From Planctomycetota bacterium (GTDB lineage Bacteria; Planctomycetota; B15-G4; SIAN01): DNA of 64,000 bases. A program made the position numbers and the translations under genes. This document shows positions 34,223 through 43,259 of the stretch, in pieces. The first letter of the stretch is position 1, and each line of letters begins with the position of its first letter. The DNA is taken from NCBI GenBank assembly GCA_028289345.1, contig JANQQL010000031.1:310001-374000 (forward strand). Reading direction: 5' to 3'. The notes below the pieces were generated by a model, which did not search any database, had not been told where the DNA came from, and saw only the letters and a program-made list of their open reading frames with translations.

Positions 34223-35164
34223 TCAGTTCGCCGAAAACCCTTCCTTCAAGTACTGGAACAAGTCACTCTCCGACGACAGCACCAACGTCACATCATCCGA
34301 AGCCAGCGCCTTGCGATAGGTCTCCAGGGTGCGGAGGAACTCATAGAACTCGGGATCTTGGGAATAGGCTTCCGAATAAGTCCGTGCGGCAGTGGCGTCC
34401 GCTTCTCCGCGAATCTGCTCGGCTTTGCGGAAGGCCTCGGAGGTAACCTCGGACAGATCTCGCTCCAATCGCCCCAGGATCTTGGCGCGCTCGGCCTTCC
34501 CCTCGGCGCGTTCCCGCGCGGCGATGCGTTGGCGCTCGGAGATCATTCTCGCGTAGATCTCGCGAAGAACGCTGTCGACGTAGATGACTCGTTTCACTCG
34601 CACGTCGAGCAGCTCGATTCCCCACTTCCGAGTTTCGGGAGCGGCCGCGGCAGTGATGTCCCGCGCAATCTGATCACGGCCTGCAAGGACGGTGCCGATC
34701 TCTGCCTGTTCTTGGTCTCCCACGTCTTGAAGATCCTGCACCATCTCTCGATTGCTGGAACGCACCACTTCGATCAGTGGTTTGCCACTCACTGCATTGC
34801 GCACTCCGGCGTCGATGATGTCGTCCAAACGGGTTTGGGCCCCGCGCTCGTCCTGGACGGTCTGCAAGAACTCCAGGGGATCCACAATTCGCCAACGCGC
34901 CATGGTATCGAGGAAGATGAAGCGCTTGTCCTTGGTGACGATCTGCTCCGCGGCCCCATCCCATTGCAGGATGCGCTTGTCGAAGCGCCGCACTTCTTGG
35001 ACGAAGGGGATTCGAAAATGAAGCCCCGGCTCGGTGATGGCGTTTCCAACCGGCTTTCCGAACTGGGTGATGATGACCTGTTCGGACTCGTTCACGGTGA
35101 ACGCAGAGAGCAGCACTCCGATGACGACCACCACTGCCACGAGAGGGATGAGAAGACGAAGCAT
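34223..35164 (-). CDS. hflC: HflC, SPFH-family regulator of FtsH protease
   Basis: 313 residues. The ATG at 35164 overlaps the hflK stop (TGATG) with GGAGG about 9 bases upstream. A GTG one codon earlier is possible. An N-terminal helix (about 3-22) is followed by the SPFH/prohibitin domain (VNESEQVIITQFGKPV, GLHFRIPFVQEVRRFDKRI) and a helical C-terminus with RIAARERAEGKAERAKI and ADATAARTYSEAY, both typical of HflC. With HflK it forms the membrane cage around FtsH. Confidence 0.95.
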   Translation of the reverse strand: MLRLLIPLVAVVVVIGVLLSAFTVNESEQVIITQFGKPVGNAITEPGLHFRIPFVQEVRRFDKRILQWDGAAEQIVTKDKRFIFLDTMARWRIVDPLEFLQTVQDERGAQTRLDDIIDAGVRNAVSGKPLIEVVRSSNREMVQDLQDVGDQEQAEIGTVLAGRDQIARDITAAAAPETRKWGIELLDVRVKRVIYVDSVLREIYARMISERQRIAARERAEGKAERAKILGRLERDLSEVTSEAFRKAEQIRGEADATAARTYSEAYSQDPEFYEFLRTLETYRKALASDDVTLVLSSESDLFQYLKEGFSAN

Positions 35165-36150
35165 CACTGAGATCCTCCCTGAGCGCCGAGGTGCAGGAGC
35201 GGCAGCGCGGATTGGAGCTCCGCGTCGACAATGACTTTCGGGCCAAGGCGCGGGAGCACCTCGGTCATGGACTCCAGGTAAAGGCGTGTGCGCGTCACCT
35301 CCGGCGCTTTCTGATACTCCCCGAGCAAGGAAAGAAAGCGTGACGTTTCGCCGAGAGCGCGGTTGATCCGGTCGATCCGATAGCCTTCGGCTTCCGCGAT
35401 CGTTTTTTCCGCCTCTCCCACAGCCACGTAGTAGCGATCGTTGTATTCCTGGGTGGCCTGGTTGACCGCGCGTTCCTTTTCCTGTTCCGCCTGGTTGACG
35501 TCGTTGAACGCTTGCATCACTCCCGCGTCCGGGGGATCCACCGTCTGCAGTTGCACCAGTTCGACCGTGAGTCCGGTGCCGTAGTCGGTTAGCGGCTTCT
35601 GAAGCTGTTCCTTGACTTGGACGTTGATCTCTTCACGGCCCACGGTGAGGACTTCGTACACGCTTCGATCCCCCACCACCGCCCGCATCACCGACTCCGT
35701 CAGGTCTCGGAGAGTGTCTTCCGGGTCTCGAACCTGAAACAAGTAGGCCCGCGGATCACTGATTCGATATTGGACGACCCATTCCACGTCGGCCGCATTC
35801 AGATCGCCGGTCAGCATCAGCGCCTCGGCCTTGTGGTCGGCTTCGCTGAACGCCGAACGCCGTCCCGCTTGCACGGTCCGAAAGCCAAACTCCTCCTTCA
35901 GACGCCGTTGGGTCTTCACGGTCTGAACTTGTTCGATTCCCCACGGCCACTTGAAATGCAGGCCGGGATTCGTGGTCCGCAAGTACTTGCCAAACCGAGT
36001 CACGACGCCGACTTCTTCGGGTTCCACCTGGTAGTAAGTCGAGCTGAGGAACAGCAGCGCGAGGACCACGCCGCCGACCGCCAGCCCCACGCGAATCGAT
36101 TGGAGCGAATCCCCGCCTCCGTTCGATCGGACCACGCGCACTCTTGCCAT
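35164..36150 (-). CDS. hflK: HflK, SPFH-family partner of HflC
   Basis: 328 residues from ATG 36150, with GAGGGAGA about 10 bases upstream. The N-terminus is short and lacks the long Gly-rich segment of the E. coli protein. One helix (about 21-39) precedes the SPFH domain with YQVEPEEVGVVTRFGKYL, GLHFKWPWGIEQV, VVQYRISDPRAYLF and NDVNQAEQEKERAVNQA, close to the HflK consensus. It sits first in the hflK-hflC-GT39 operon and is divergent from tgt. Confidence 0.95.
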   Translation of the reverse strand: MARVRVVRSNGGGDSLQSIRVGLAVGGVVLALLFLSSTYYQVEPEEVGVVTRFGKYLRTTNPGLHFKWPWGIEQVQTVKTQRRLKEEFGFRTVQAGRRSAFSEADHKAEALMLTGDLNAADVEWVVQYRISDPRAYLFQVRDPEDTLRDLTESVMRAVVGDRSVYEVLTVGREEINVQVKEQLQKPLTDYGTGLTVELVQLQTVDPPDAGVMQAFNDVNQAEQEKERAVNQATQEYNDRYYVAVGEAEKTIAEAEGYRIDRINRALGETSRFLSLLGEYQKAPEVTRTRLYLESMTEVLPRLGPKVIVDAELQSALPLLHLGAQGGSQ

Positions 36151-36461
36151 CGCTGAAGTTCTCCCTCGTGGGCATTGCCTGGCACTCATCCCGGAATCTG
36201 ACCGGGGAAAGATTGGTGTCGGAGGCATGGTACCCCCGCGCTTGGCGTTTATTCACGGTCTCGCGAATCCGACGCCGTGAACCGCACCACGAACATCTGA
36301 TCAAGCCACGCGCCGACCGGCGGCACGAGACGCCTTTCACCCCCCAGCGCGTGTTCTTGATGGTCCGACAGCCAACCTTCTCGCCTTCGAAACCCGGGGG
36401 ATTCCTCAATAATGCGTCGACTCCTCCATCCCTCGCGTCACGCCGCCTTGCTGAGGCCCCC
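36151..36461. promoter_or_regulatory. Divergent hflK/tgt intergenic region with an inverted repeat
   Basis: Within this 311-base gap, TTCACGG (36252-36258) and CCGTGAA (36275-36281) form a 7-bp inverted repeat with 16 bases between arms, placed about 100 bases from hflK. The spacing could suit a dimeric regulator. GAGG near 36452 is the tgt ribosome binding site. No small gene or terminator was recognised. Confidence 0.3.
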
Positions 36462-37586
36462 ATGCGTCCGAATCCGTTTCAACTCAAGCACCAAGACCCC
36501 TCCGGCGCTCGACGCGGCCAGCTCAACCTCTCCCGCGGCACACTGCAAACCCCGGCGTTCATGCCGGTCGGAACCGCGGCGGCGGTCAAAGCTCTGACCC
36601 CGGAGCAGGTCGAGGGAACCGGCGCCGAGCTGATTCTCGCCAACACCTACCATCTTGCGCTGCAGCCGGGCCACGAGCTGATCCGCAAGATGGGCGGCCT
36701 GCACTCTTTCATGGCCTGGAAACGACCGATCCTGACCGACAGCGGTGGTTTCCAGGTGTTCTCCCTTCCGAAGAAGCAAGTGGACGAAGGGGGCGTCACC
36801 TTCGAGTTTCAAAAAGGCGGTACGCCGATGAAGCTCAGTCCTGAGACCTCCATGGAAATCCAGGAGTCTCTCGGCTCCGACATTGCCATGGTGTTCGATG
36901 AGTGCCTGCCCTTTCCCTGTCCCTACGATCAAGCCGCGAAATCCATCGATCGAACTTATCGCTGGGAAGCTCGCTGCCAGTCCGCCCACCAACGGGAAGA
37001 CCAGCACCTGTTTGGCATCGTCCAGGGAAGCGTGTACGAAGATCTGCGAGTGCGCTCCGCCGAGCAGATCATGTCGTTGGACTTCGACGGGTACGCCATT
37101 GGCGGCGTCAGCGTCGGTGAGGGATTGGACTTGCTCAAGAAGGTGGTGAACTGGACGGCGCCGATTCTGCCCCGTGACCGCGCGCGGTACTTGATGGGAG
37201 TCGGGCTTCCCGAAGATATTTTGGAGTCCGTGGAACGCGGCATCGACATGTTCGACTGCGTGATTCCGACTCGCTACGCCCGCGGGGGGACTCTCTTCAC
37301 CTCTCGCGGCAGGATCCGCATCGAGCACCGCCGCTATCGGCGTGACCAGTACCCGATTGATCACACTTGCGATTGCTCGACTTGTCGGACGTTTTCACGC
37401 GGCTACTTGCGACATCTGTTCCAGGCCAAGGAGATCCTCGGCCAAGTGCTGTGCAGCATTCACAATCTACGCTTCTACCAGCGACTCATGGCACGCATTC
37501 GCGAAGCCATCGAGCAAGATCGCTTTGCCGAAACCAAGCGCCAGATCCTCGAGGAGCTGAGTGCTCACGCTCCCTCGGCTCGCTGA
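36462..37586 (+). CDS. tgt: tRNA-guanine transglycosylase (queuine/preQ1 tRNA-ribosyltransferase)
   Basis: Exchanges guanine 34 for preQ1 in GUN-anticodon tRNAs. 374 residues from ATG 36462 with GAGG upstream. Longer in-frame starts lack family similarity. The substrate-binding DSGGFQVFSL, MAFDECxP-like MVFDECLPFPCPY, GIVQGSVYEDLR, AIGGVSVGE and the second catalytic Asp in DMFDCVIPTRYARGG are present. The zinc site is CDCSTC plus the later His in CSIHNLRFY. The length is normal for bacterial Tgt. No other queuosine gene is near. Confidence 0.97.
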   Translation: MRPNPFQLKHQDPSGARRGQLNLSRGTLQTPAFMPVGTAAAVKALTPEQVEGTGAELILANTYHLALQPGHELIRKMGGLHSFMAWKRPILTDSGGFQVFSLPKKQVDEGGVTFEFQKGGTPMKLSPETSMEIQESLGSDIAMVFDECLPFPCPYDQAAKSIDRTYRWEARCQSAHQREDQHLFGIVQGSVYEDLRVRSAEQIMSLDFDGYAIGGVSVGEGLDLLKKVVNWTAPILPRDRARYLMGVGLPEDILESVERGIDMFDCVIPTRYARGGTLFTSRGRIRIEHRRYRRDQYPIDHTCDCSTCRTFSRGYLRHLFQAKEILGQVLCSIHNLRFYQRLMARIREAIEQDRFAETKRQILEELSAHAPSAR

Positions 37587-37618
37587 AACCGGCTTCGGGG
37601 ACGCTTGGGAAGCGGAAA

Positions 37619-37717
37619 CTAGTTGTGGAAGTGACGGCGCTTGTACTTCTTGCGCATGGCGTTCGCAGGTCGCTTGCCGTGATTGGCCTTCTTCAGTCGC
37701 CGATGTGGCTTGGCCAT
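37619..37717 (-). CDS. 32-residue highly basic small protein
   Basis: Short gene with ATG at 37717, GGAAC about 9 bases upstream and a TAG stop at 37619. The product has 17 Lys/Arg/His among 32 residues, including MAKPHRRLKKANHGKRPANA. The composition and the clear ribosome binding site argue for a real gene, in the manner of tiny ribosome-associated proteins. I do not recognise a named family with certainty. It lies 41 bases downstream of the 120-residue protein and is convergent with tgt. Most gene finders would omit it for length. Confidence 0.6.
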   Translation of the reverse strand: MAKPHRRLKKANHGKRPANAMRKKYKRRHFHN

Positions 37718-37758
37718 GAGGATGTTCCTTTCGTGAGTCGTGCCGACGGTCCAAAAAG

Positions 37759-38121
37759 TCAGGAGGGGTCGACGGGCTGCTCGAGCTCTTCGGCCAGGTA
37801 GTCCAAGATCCGCTCAACGAACTCCAGCGCCAGGGCGTGGCGTTGCTCGACCACCAACAGGCGCTCGGCGAAGCGGTTGACCACCGGTGGCAACAGAGCT
37901 TCCCGGCAGTAGTTGTGAATCATCTGAATGGTCTCGGCCCGATCCTCGTCCACCTTCTTGTGGAAGTGGTAGTGAAACTTCTGGTCGAGGATTTCCTCCA
38001 CCAGATGCTCCGCTTGCTCGTGACGCTCCTCGACTTTCTTGGAGTCGTGCTCGAGTTCGAACACCGATTTCCGGTAGTCGTGGAGGAACTGGTGGATCTG
38101 TTCCTTGAGCTTGCGTGGCAT
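37759..38121 (-). CDS. Hypothetical all-helical protein
   Basis: 120 residues from ATG 38121, with AGGA about 8 bases upstream. It is predicted nearly all alpha-helical and strongly charged (SVFELEHDSKKVEERHEQ, VEEILDQKFHYHFHKKVDE). No signal peptide or membrane helix is present. I do not recognise the family. The HYHFHK stretch is His-rich and could bind metal, but that is speculation. It precedes the 32-residue basic protein on the same strand, and the two are probably cotranscribed. Confidence 0.7.
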   Translation of the reverse strand: MPRKLKEQIHQFLHDYRKSVFELEHDSKKVEERHEQAEHLVEEILDQKFHYHFHKKVDEDRAETIQMIHNYCREALLPPVVNRFAERLLVVEQRHALALEFVERILDYLAEELEQPVDPS

Positions 38122-38272
38122 GGAGGATTCCTGGGAGTTTCCGGGTCCGGGGAAAACCAGACATGATACCGGATGAAGGCAAAGGAAGTCTGCTCGGAGT
38201 TTGCGCCAAGGGGGGACGGGCACGGGTGCGTGCGCTTGGCGCCAGGTTTCCTTCGTCGAGGGCCTTCCTGAA

Positions 38273-38944
38273 TCATCTGGGGTCGTTCCGGGCCACTCCC
38301 CGAGGCACGAACGCCACTAGGCGGACGGGCGCGCAGGTGTCCTCCGGCCGTCCGAAGGGGACCACCACCGCCAAGCTCCCGATCGGCGGTAACTGATCCC
38401 AAGAGGCGAGCTGTTCGACCAACAACACTCGTTGGTCGGCGAGGATTTTTCGGTCCTCTGGAAGTCCCCCGGAGGGCCACAGACGCCGCGGCGTCGCGAT
38501 TCCGGCAATGGACCTCTCGCGGCAGAGGAACTCGAGAGTGGCGGCGGTCGCCACGGGTCGTTCCCAGTCCGCTCCCGGGTCGAGGAGGACCCAAGCCCCG
38601 ACGGGGATTTGTCCCCAGCGCTCCTCGAAATGGCGCACGGCCTCCACCGGAAACACCGCCGTCCCCGATGCCACGGCTCGAGCGGAGTCCGGGCCCAGGT
38701 GGACCAGTGGCCCCGCAAGCTGACCCCAGTGGGTTTCGGAGAGGGTTCCCGCCTCGTTCAAAATCCCGTGACCGGGGGTTTGAAGCTCCGTGGTGGGAGT
38801 GGCGGCTTGCCAGGGATCACTGAGCTCCACCACTCGGCCCTCGGAGGGCACGAAGAATCCACGCGGACCGCGCGCCGCCGCGGGATGACTGCAACCCGCC
38901 AGTGCCAACCCGCAGCATCCAAGGAGTCCTGCGATTCGCCCCAT
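38273..38944 (-). CDS. Lipoprotein with degenerate cyclase/kynurenine-formamidase fold
   Basis: 223 residues, ATG 38944, with AGGAGAG upstream. The signal ends in lipobox LAGC. The body follows the PF04199 (putative cyclase) pattern: VVELSDPW near the start, GAWVLLDPG in the middle, TLEFLCRERSIAGIATP, LLVEQLASWDQLP and PVRLVAFVP at the end. The metal-binding HxGTHxDAPxH motif is replaced by THWGQLAGPLVHLG, so the Asp and part of the His set are lost. It is probably catalytically inactive, perhaps a binding protein. The family call is moderate confidence. Confidence 0.65.
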   Translation of the reverse strand: MGRIAGLLGCCGLALAGCSHPAAARGPRGFFVPSEGRVVELSDPWQAATPTTELQTPGHGILNEAGTLSETHWGQLAGPLVHLGPDSARAVASGTAVFPVEAVRHFEERWGQIPVGAWVLLDPGADWERPVATAATLEFLCRERSIAGIATPRRLWPSGGLPEDRKILADQRVLLVEQLASWDQLPPIGSLAVVVPFGRPEDTCAPVRLVAFVPRGVARNDPR

Positions 38945-39178
38945 GGCCCTCTCCTGTTTTGCTTCCCGGTGAGATCTGTCCGGGAACCTTCCGTTCATAC
39001 CACAGAGAGAAAAAACATCGGAAAGGCGGCCATCGACGAATCGCCCTCGGAACCCGCGAGATCCCCCAATGCGCAATCCTTTCACCCCTAGGGGTTGCCC
39101 CAGAAAGAACCCGGCTCACGAGTCGATGAAGGTGGCACCGACCTCCGAAGGAGGCGGGACCTCCCGGAATGTAGTACG

Positions 39179-39190
39179 ACACACACACAC
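39179..39190 (+). repeat. (AC)6 dinucleotide repeat
   Basis: Six AC units immediately upstream of the lipoprotein start at 39206. Short repeats at such a place can alter spacing of promoter or ribosome binding site by slippage. Six units is modest, so phase variation is only a possibility. Confidence 0.5.
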
Positions 39191-39205
39191 CATGGGCGAA
39201 ACACC

Positions 39206-40252
39206 GTGAGAGCGCGGGAAATCACTTTGCTTGCCGCCGCCTTGAGCTTGGCAACAAGCTGCACTCAGGAGACAAAGGCACCGGCTCCTTCATTGCTCGG
39301 ACCGTTCCCGCAGGAAATCTCAGAAGCCCCGCTTCCCCGCCTCGAGGCTCTCGCTCCGCGGCAGCGTTCGGACACACCGGCGGACCGTCACCCCTCTTCT
39401 CCCCCGCCGGAGGAGAACGTCCCCGATGGTCGATCGAGAGACAGTCGTCTCCGTCGAGGACTCGACGACGAAGGCGGAAGCAACCAGGCCCCCTCGGGCG
39501 CCGACGGACCTTTTCCCCCGTCGGCCAGGTCCTCCCAGGCACCTCCGGATTCGCCCGCATCCAAGCTACCGAACGCGAGTGACGTCCACACTTCGAGCCC
39601 TCCGCCGCAACCAGAGGGAAGCTCCAAGTCCTCGCCACAGCCACCCGCGGAAGGGTTCTCCCGAAACTCGGCAAGCCCGCTCCGACTGCTCGAAGTTCGG
39701 CTCCCTCGAAGTCGCCCAGAAGCCCGCGCCGGAACTCATTGCGATTCCACCTGTTGCACGGACCCGGACCTGGCCCGCACGCTCGGAGTCAGTTCTTGGT
39801 TGCAGTCCTTGGACCAGATCCCTCCCCTCCCGAGTTCTTCTTTGGCCTCGCCGCGGAGTCAGCCTTTGGCGACCACCCCCCGCCCAAGAGAATCCAGAAA
39901 CGACAGCCTCGGGTCTCCTTTGGCTCTGGCGTCTTGGAAAGACTCGTCGCTGCTCGACGGGGATCGGGTGTTCGAAGAACTCGGGTCACCAGAGATGTCC
40001 TTGAGCCGCTTGGCCTACCGGGAAGACGCCTGGAAGAGCCGATTGGGGATCCCTGACGATCTGCCGGAGCAAGAAAGCCCGGACCTGATTCTCGGGTTGG
40101 AAGCGTCGGTCGGTCGACAACTCGACGAACGGACCCAGTTCTGGTTCGGATACCGGGCGTTGGCCATCGAAGAGGACGGCGAAGTCAGTCTCGAGGCGGA
40201 CTTCGAAGAAGTGATTCATGGACCCGCGATGGGTTTCCGCCTGCGCTTCTGA
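39206..40252 (+). CDS. Pro/Ser-rich lipoprotein with beta-strand C-terminus
   Basis: 348 residues from a GTG at 39206, chosen because it yields a lipoprotein signal with lipobox LATSC. The ribosome binding site is weak and the start is uncertain. Residues about 25-165 are low-complexity Pro/Ser/Glu sequence. A Cys cluster HCDSTCCTDPD lies near residue 180. The last 60 residues alternate polar and hydrophobic positions (LILGLEASVGRQLD, TQFWFGYRAL) and end GFRLRF with terminal Phe, like closing strands of outer-membrane proteins. No family was recognised. The coding call rests on composition and the open frame. Confidence 0.6.
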   Translation: MRAREITLLAAALSLATSCTQETKAPAPSLLGPFPQEISEAPLPRLEALAPRQRSDTPADRHPSSPPPEENVPDGRSRDSRLRRGLDDEGGSNQAPSGADGPFPPSARSSQAPPDSPASKLPNASDVHTSSPPPQPEGSSKSSPQPPAEGFSRNSASPLRLLEVRLPRSRPEARAGTHCDSTCCTDPDLARTLGVSSWLQSLDQIPPLPSSSLASPRSQPLATTPRPRESRNDSLGSPLALASWKDSSLLDGDRVFEELGSPEMSLSRLAYREDAWKSRLGIPDDLPEQESPDLILGLEASVGRQLDERTQFWFGYRALAIEEDGEVSLEADFEEVIHGPAMGFRLRF

Positions 40253-40419
40253 ACAAACTCTCCCGCCGGTTGAGTCCGGCCTTGGCCAAGGCCAGCGTTC
40301 GTCAACCTTGTGCAGGCCTCCGAATCAAGGAATGATCCCGGCTTCGATTCTTGGAATCGTCGGCGACCCGAAACCCGTCCTTGCGTCGCTGCGTTTCGAC
40401 TTCGGGAGGAGGCAACGCC

Positions 40420-41502
40420 ATGGGTGCCGCAGCCGGACTCTGGTGCGCGCTGCTCTTTGGACTCCACACCAACACGGAGTCCGTGACCGCGTTGCGCCTG
40501 GATTCGTCCGACTTCCAGATTCAAGTCGCGGTGGATGCGGACCGCATGATGCTGACCATCGGAGCGGCCGAAGAAGACGGAACCCGGTGGTCAGAATCCC
40601 TGATCCAGCCCTACGCCCCGCAGATCTTTCAGTACCTGCTCGAACAGCAGGAGTGGGCGGTCGAAGGAAAGCTCTGGAAACCCCGGTCGGAGCGTCTGGA
40701 GTGTCGGGATTCTCTGGACCCGTTCTCTGGGGAACGGTTTGTCACGGAGATCGTGGCGCACTTTTCCTTTCCCAAGAGATCGGGAGACTTTTCCCTCAAC
40801 GTGATGCATGACTTGTTTGCCGAGACCGAATCGTTCCACGCCAACATCTTTCGACTCGTCGACGGCGATCTCACCGCCAGCTACCCCATGGTCCCGCGCA
40901 TCCCGACAGCCGTTCGGGTCGAGGACTCGTCCACGCGCGGGCTTTGGTTGCGTGCCAAGAGCTACCTGGGACGCGGACTCCTCGAGCCGTTGCGGGAGTA
41001 CGCCGCGAGCGTGTTCCTCCTACTCATGATTCTCGCCGAGTCCGGCGCGCGGCGAATCCTTCGCGTCACCTTCGGCTTCCTGGCCGGTCTGGCGGTGTCG
41101 TTCCTGTTGATCAGCTACGGGGTCCTGAGCCCCTCTCCTTACGCCACGAAGCTGGCCGTCGCCTTCTCCATCGCCTACGTGGCTGCCGAAAACCTCCTCA
41201 GCAAGCAGGTGCGACTCCGAGCAGTGACGGCTTTGCTATTTGGGCTCATTCACGGCCTGCCGTTGGCGACCGGTTTTGCCGCCCATGGTTCGCCCGAACA
41301 TGGTTGGGCCGTCTGCCTGGCAGCGTTCTGGCTTGGGATGACCGTCCTGCTGCTTTGCGTTGGACTGGTTTGGCTCGTCCCCGACGGGATTTTGAAAGGC
41401 TGGCGTCAGCGTCGGCCGGCGCATTACGAACGAGTCCTGACGGCAACAAACCTCGCCGGCATCGTGACCGGTCTCACGCTTTTGGTCCTTGCTGGAAACT
41501 GA
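40420..41502 (+). CDS. HupE/UreJ-like membrane protein
   Basis: 360 residues. ATG 40420 with GGGAGGAGG 6 bases upstream is a strong start. A signal peptide of about 20 residues precedes a soluble exported domain (about 20-200), followed by six to seven membrane helices (about 210-355). The C-terminal part matches the HupE/UreJ-2 pattern, with AFSIAYVAAENLL and TALLFGLIHGLPLATGF. The usual G-x-DH motif of the first helix is not visible. Relatives are putative nickel or cobalt permeases. Function here is unproven. Confidence 0.7.
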   Translation: MGAAAGLWCALLFGLHTNTESVTALRLDSSDFQIQVAVDADRMMLTIGAAEEDGTRWSESLIQPYAPQIFQYLLEQQEWAVEGKLWKPRSERLECRDSLDPFSGERFVTEIVAHFSFPKRSGDFSLNVMHDLFAETESFHANIFRLVDGDLTASYPMVPRIPTAVRVEDSSTRGLWLRAKSYLGRGLLEPLREYAASVFLLLMILAESGARRILRVTFGFLAGLAVSFLLISYGVLSPSPYATKLAVAFSIAYVAAENLLSKQVRLRAVTALLFGLIHGLPLATGFAAHGSPEHGWAVCLAAFWLGMTVLLLCVGLVWLVPDGILKGWRQRRPAHYERVLTATNLAGIVTGLTLLVLAGN

Positions 41503-41629
41503 GTTCCTTGCAAGAACTGGACGCGGCCGTGCTCGCGAAGGTCGGGCGGTTGGTCAGGCCATTGCTGGCTCCGCCGCGACGAAACCGGTCGCACTTGCGC
41601 ACGGACCCGTGTGGGTTTCCGAGGCCTGG

Positions 41630-43225
41630 TCACGCACCTTTCGCGCGGGATTTCTTGGCGTCCCGGGCCATCTGCCGAGCCGCGTTGAGTCCGGCCAGTC
41701 CCCCGTTGGCACCGCCGGGATGGGTTCCGCTGCCACCGAGATAGAGACCTTGCAACGGCGTCCGATAGCGGGCGCAAAGCGGATTGGGACGCAACACGAA
41801 GAACTGGTCCAAGGTGAGTTCGCCGTGATGCAGGTGCCCGCCGGTGAGGCCCAGCTTCTGCTCCAGGTCCGCCGGTGAGAGCACCTTTCGCTCCAACACC
41901 GTCGACGAGAAATCCGGCTCCGCTTCCTGGATGCCGGCCGCCACCGTGTCCGCCAAACGCTCGCGCGAATCGTCCCAGGATCCTTCCGTCAATTGATAGG
42001 GAGCAGACTCGACACGAGCAGAAACGACGTGTCGACCTTCCGGAGCGCCGGTGGGATCGTGCTGGGTGGGAACCGTCAATTGGATCACCGGCCTCTCGGC
42101 GATCTTTCCATACTTGAATGCGTCGTTGGATCGCTCCATGCCATCCAGACCATCGGCAATCAACGCATGGGCCGCGGGTGTCGGACCGCCCTCGAGCAAC
42201 AACCGGGGAGCCCGATCCACGAGGAAGTGCACCGTGGCCGTATCCCCCTGGCAACGGTAGTGCTTCAACTCTTCCGCCAATCCGGGAGATAGCCAGTCCG
42301 TCCCCGGCAATCGCTCCAAAGATTGCTTCGGATCGAGAGTGCTGAGCACCCGATCTGCGAGCAGAGTCTCTCCTCCGGCAAGGGTCACTCCAGTGACCCG
42401 ATCTCCTTCAACAGCGAATCGCTCCACCTCCGTCCCGGATCGGATCTCCACTCCCCGAGCGCGCGCCGCCTCCACCATCAACAGCGAGAGCTCTCCCGGC
42501 CGGCACACGGCCCCCGGGTGTGGCACGCCTCCGGGCTCTTGTCCCAGAGACAAGGAATGAAGCATGCGAAACCCGGTTCCTGGAGAACGGGGAGCCAGGT
42601 TGGCGTGGGCCATCGCCGGTGCCGCCATCACCATCCCCACCCACTCGGTCTCGAATCGGTCCTGAGTCACGTCATGGCAGGGCCGAGGCAGGGTTCTGAG
42701 AAACTCCGCCAGACTTTCTTCCCCGAGTCCGCGCATGCGAAAGCCCAATCGCAACAGCGTCCACAAGTCCTGACGGTCCGGGCGCAAATCGGTGGGCGGA
42801 GAAAGGTTCAGCACGGTCCGCAGCAGCTCGGCGTAAGTGCGGAAGTGATCGATGAACCCGGGCAATGCCTTGGCATCCGCTTCGGAGTGTTTCTGCAGTT
42901 CTCCGCGGGTCTTTGCCACATCTGGGGAGTAACGCAGCCGTTGCCCTTGGTGGCACACCACCACGTCTCGCATCCCCTCGACCGGACGCACCGCACTCAG
43001 CGGTACCCCGGTCGCATCGGCGACTTCCGGGAGCAACGTCGTGTAGGGCGAGAGACCGAGTGACGTCCCACACCCGGGAAACAACTCTTCCATCCCGACA
43101 CTGCCGCCAAACACCTCGCGACGTTCCAGCAACAGGACTCGCTGGGAGGAGCGAGCCAGAACCACCGAGGCGACCAGACCATTGAGGCCGCCGCCCACCA
43201 CGATGACGTCGTAGCGATTGGTCAA
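41630..43225 (-). CDS. PYROXD2/CrtI-like FAD-dependent oxidoreductase (copy 2)
   Basis: 531 residues from a TTG at 43225, selected because AAGGAG lies 6 bases upstream and the Rossmann motif begins at once (YDVIVVGGGLNGLVAS). The second FAD segment RVLLLERREVFGG is present. The C-terminal FAD motif is GLYLGGSGTHPGG. The domain arrangement is that of phytoene-desaturase-like and PYROXD2-like amine/phytoene oxidoreductases. The substrate is unknown. It is paralogous to the gene immediately upstream, 34 bases away, so a duplication with cotranscription is likely. Confidence 0.9.
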   Translation of the reverse strand: MTNRYDVIVVGGGLNGLVASVVLARSSQRVLLLERREVFGGSVGMEELFPGCGTSLGLSPYTTLLPEVADATGVPLSAVRPVEGMRDVVVCHQGQRLRYSPDVAKTRGELQKHSEADAKALPGFIDHFRTYAELLRTVLNLSPPTDLRPDRQDLWTLLRLGFRMRGLGEESLAEFLRTLPRPCHDVTQDRFETEWVGMVMAAPAMAHANLAPRSPGTGFRMLHSLSLGQEPGGVPHPGAVCRPGELSLLMVEAARARGVEIRSGTEVERFAVEGDRVTGVTLAGGETLLADRVLSTLDPKQSLERLPGTDWLSPGLAEELKHYRCQGDTATVHFLVDRAPRLLLEGGPTPAAHALIADGLDGMERSNDAFKYGKIAERPVIQLTVPTQHDPTGAPEGRHVVSARVESAPYQLTEGSWDDSRERLADTVAAGIQEAEPDFSSTVLERKVLSPADLEQKLGLTGGHLHHGELTLDQFFVLRPNPLCARYRTPLQGLYLGGSGTHPGGANGGLAGLNAARQMARDAKKSRAKGA

Positions 43226-43259
43226 CTGCTTCTCCTTCGCGGTGCGTTCCTCGTCGAGC

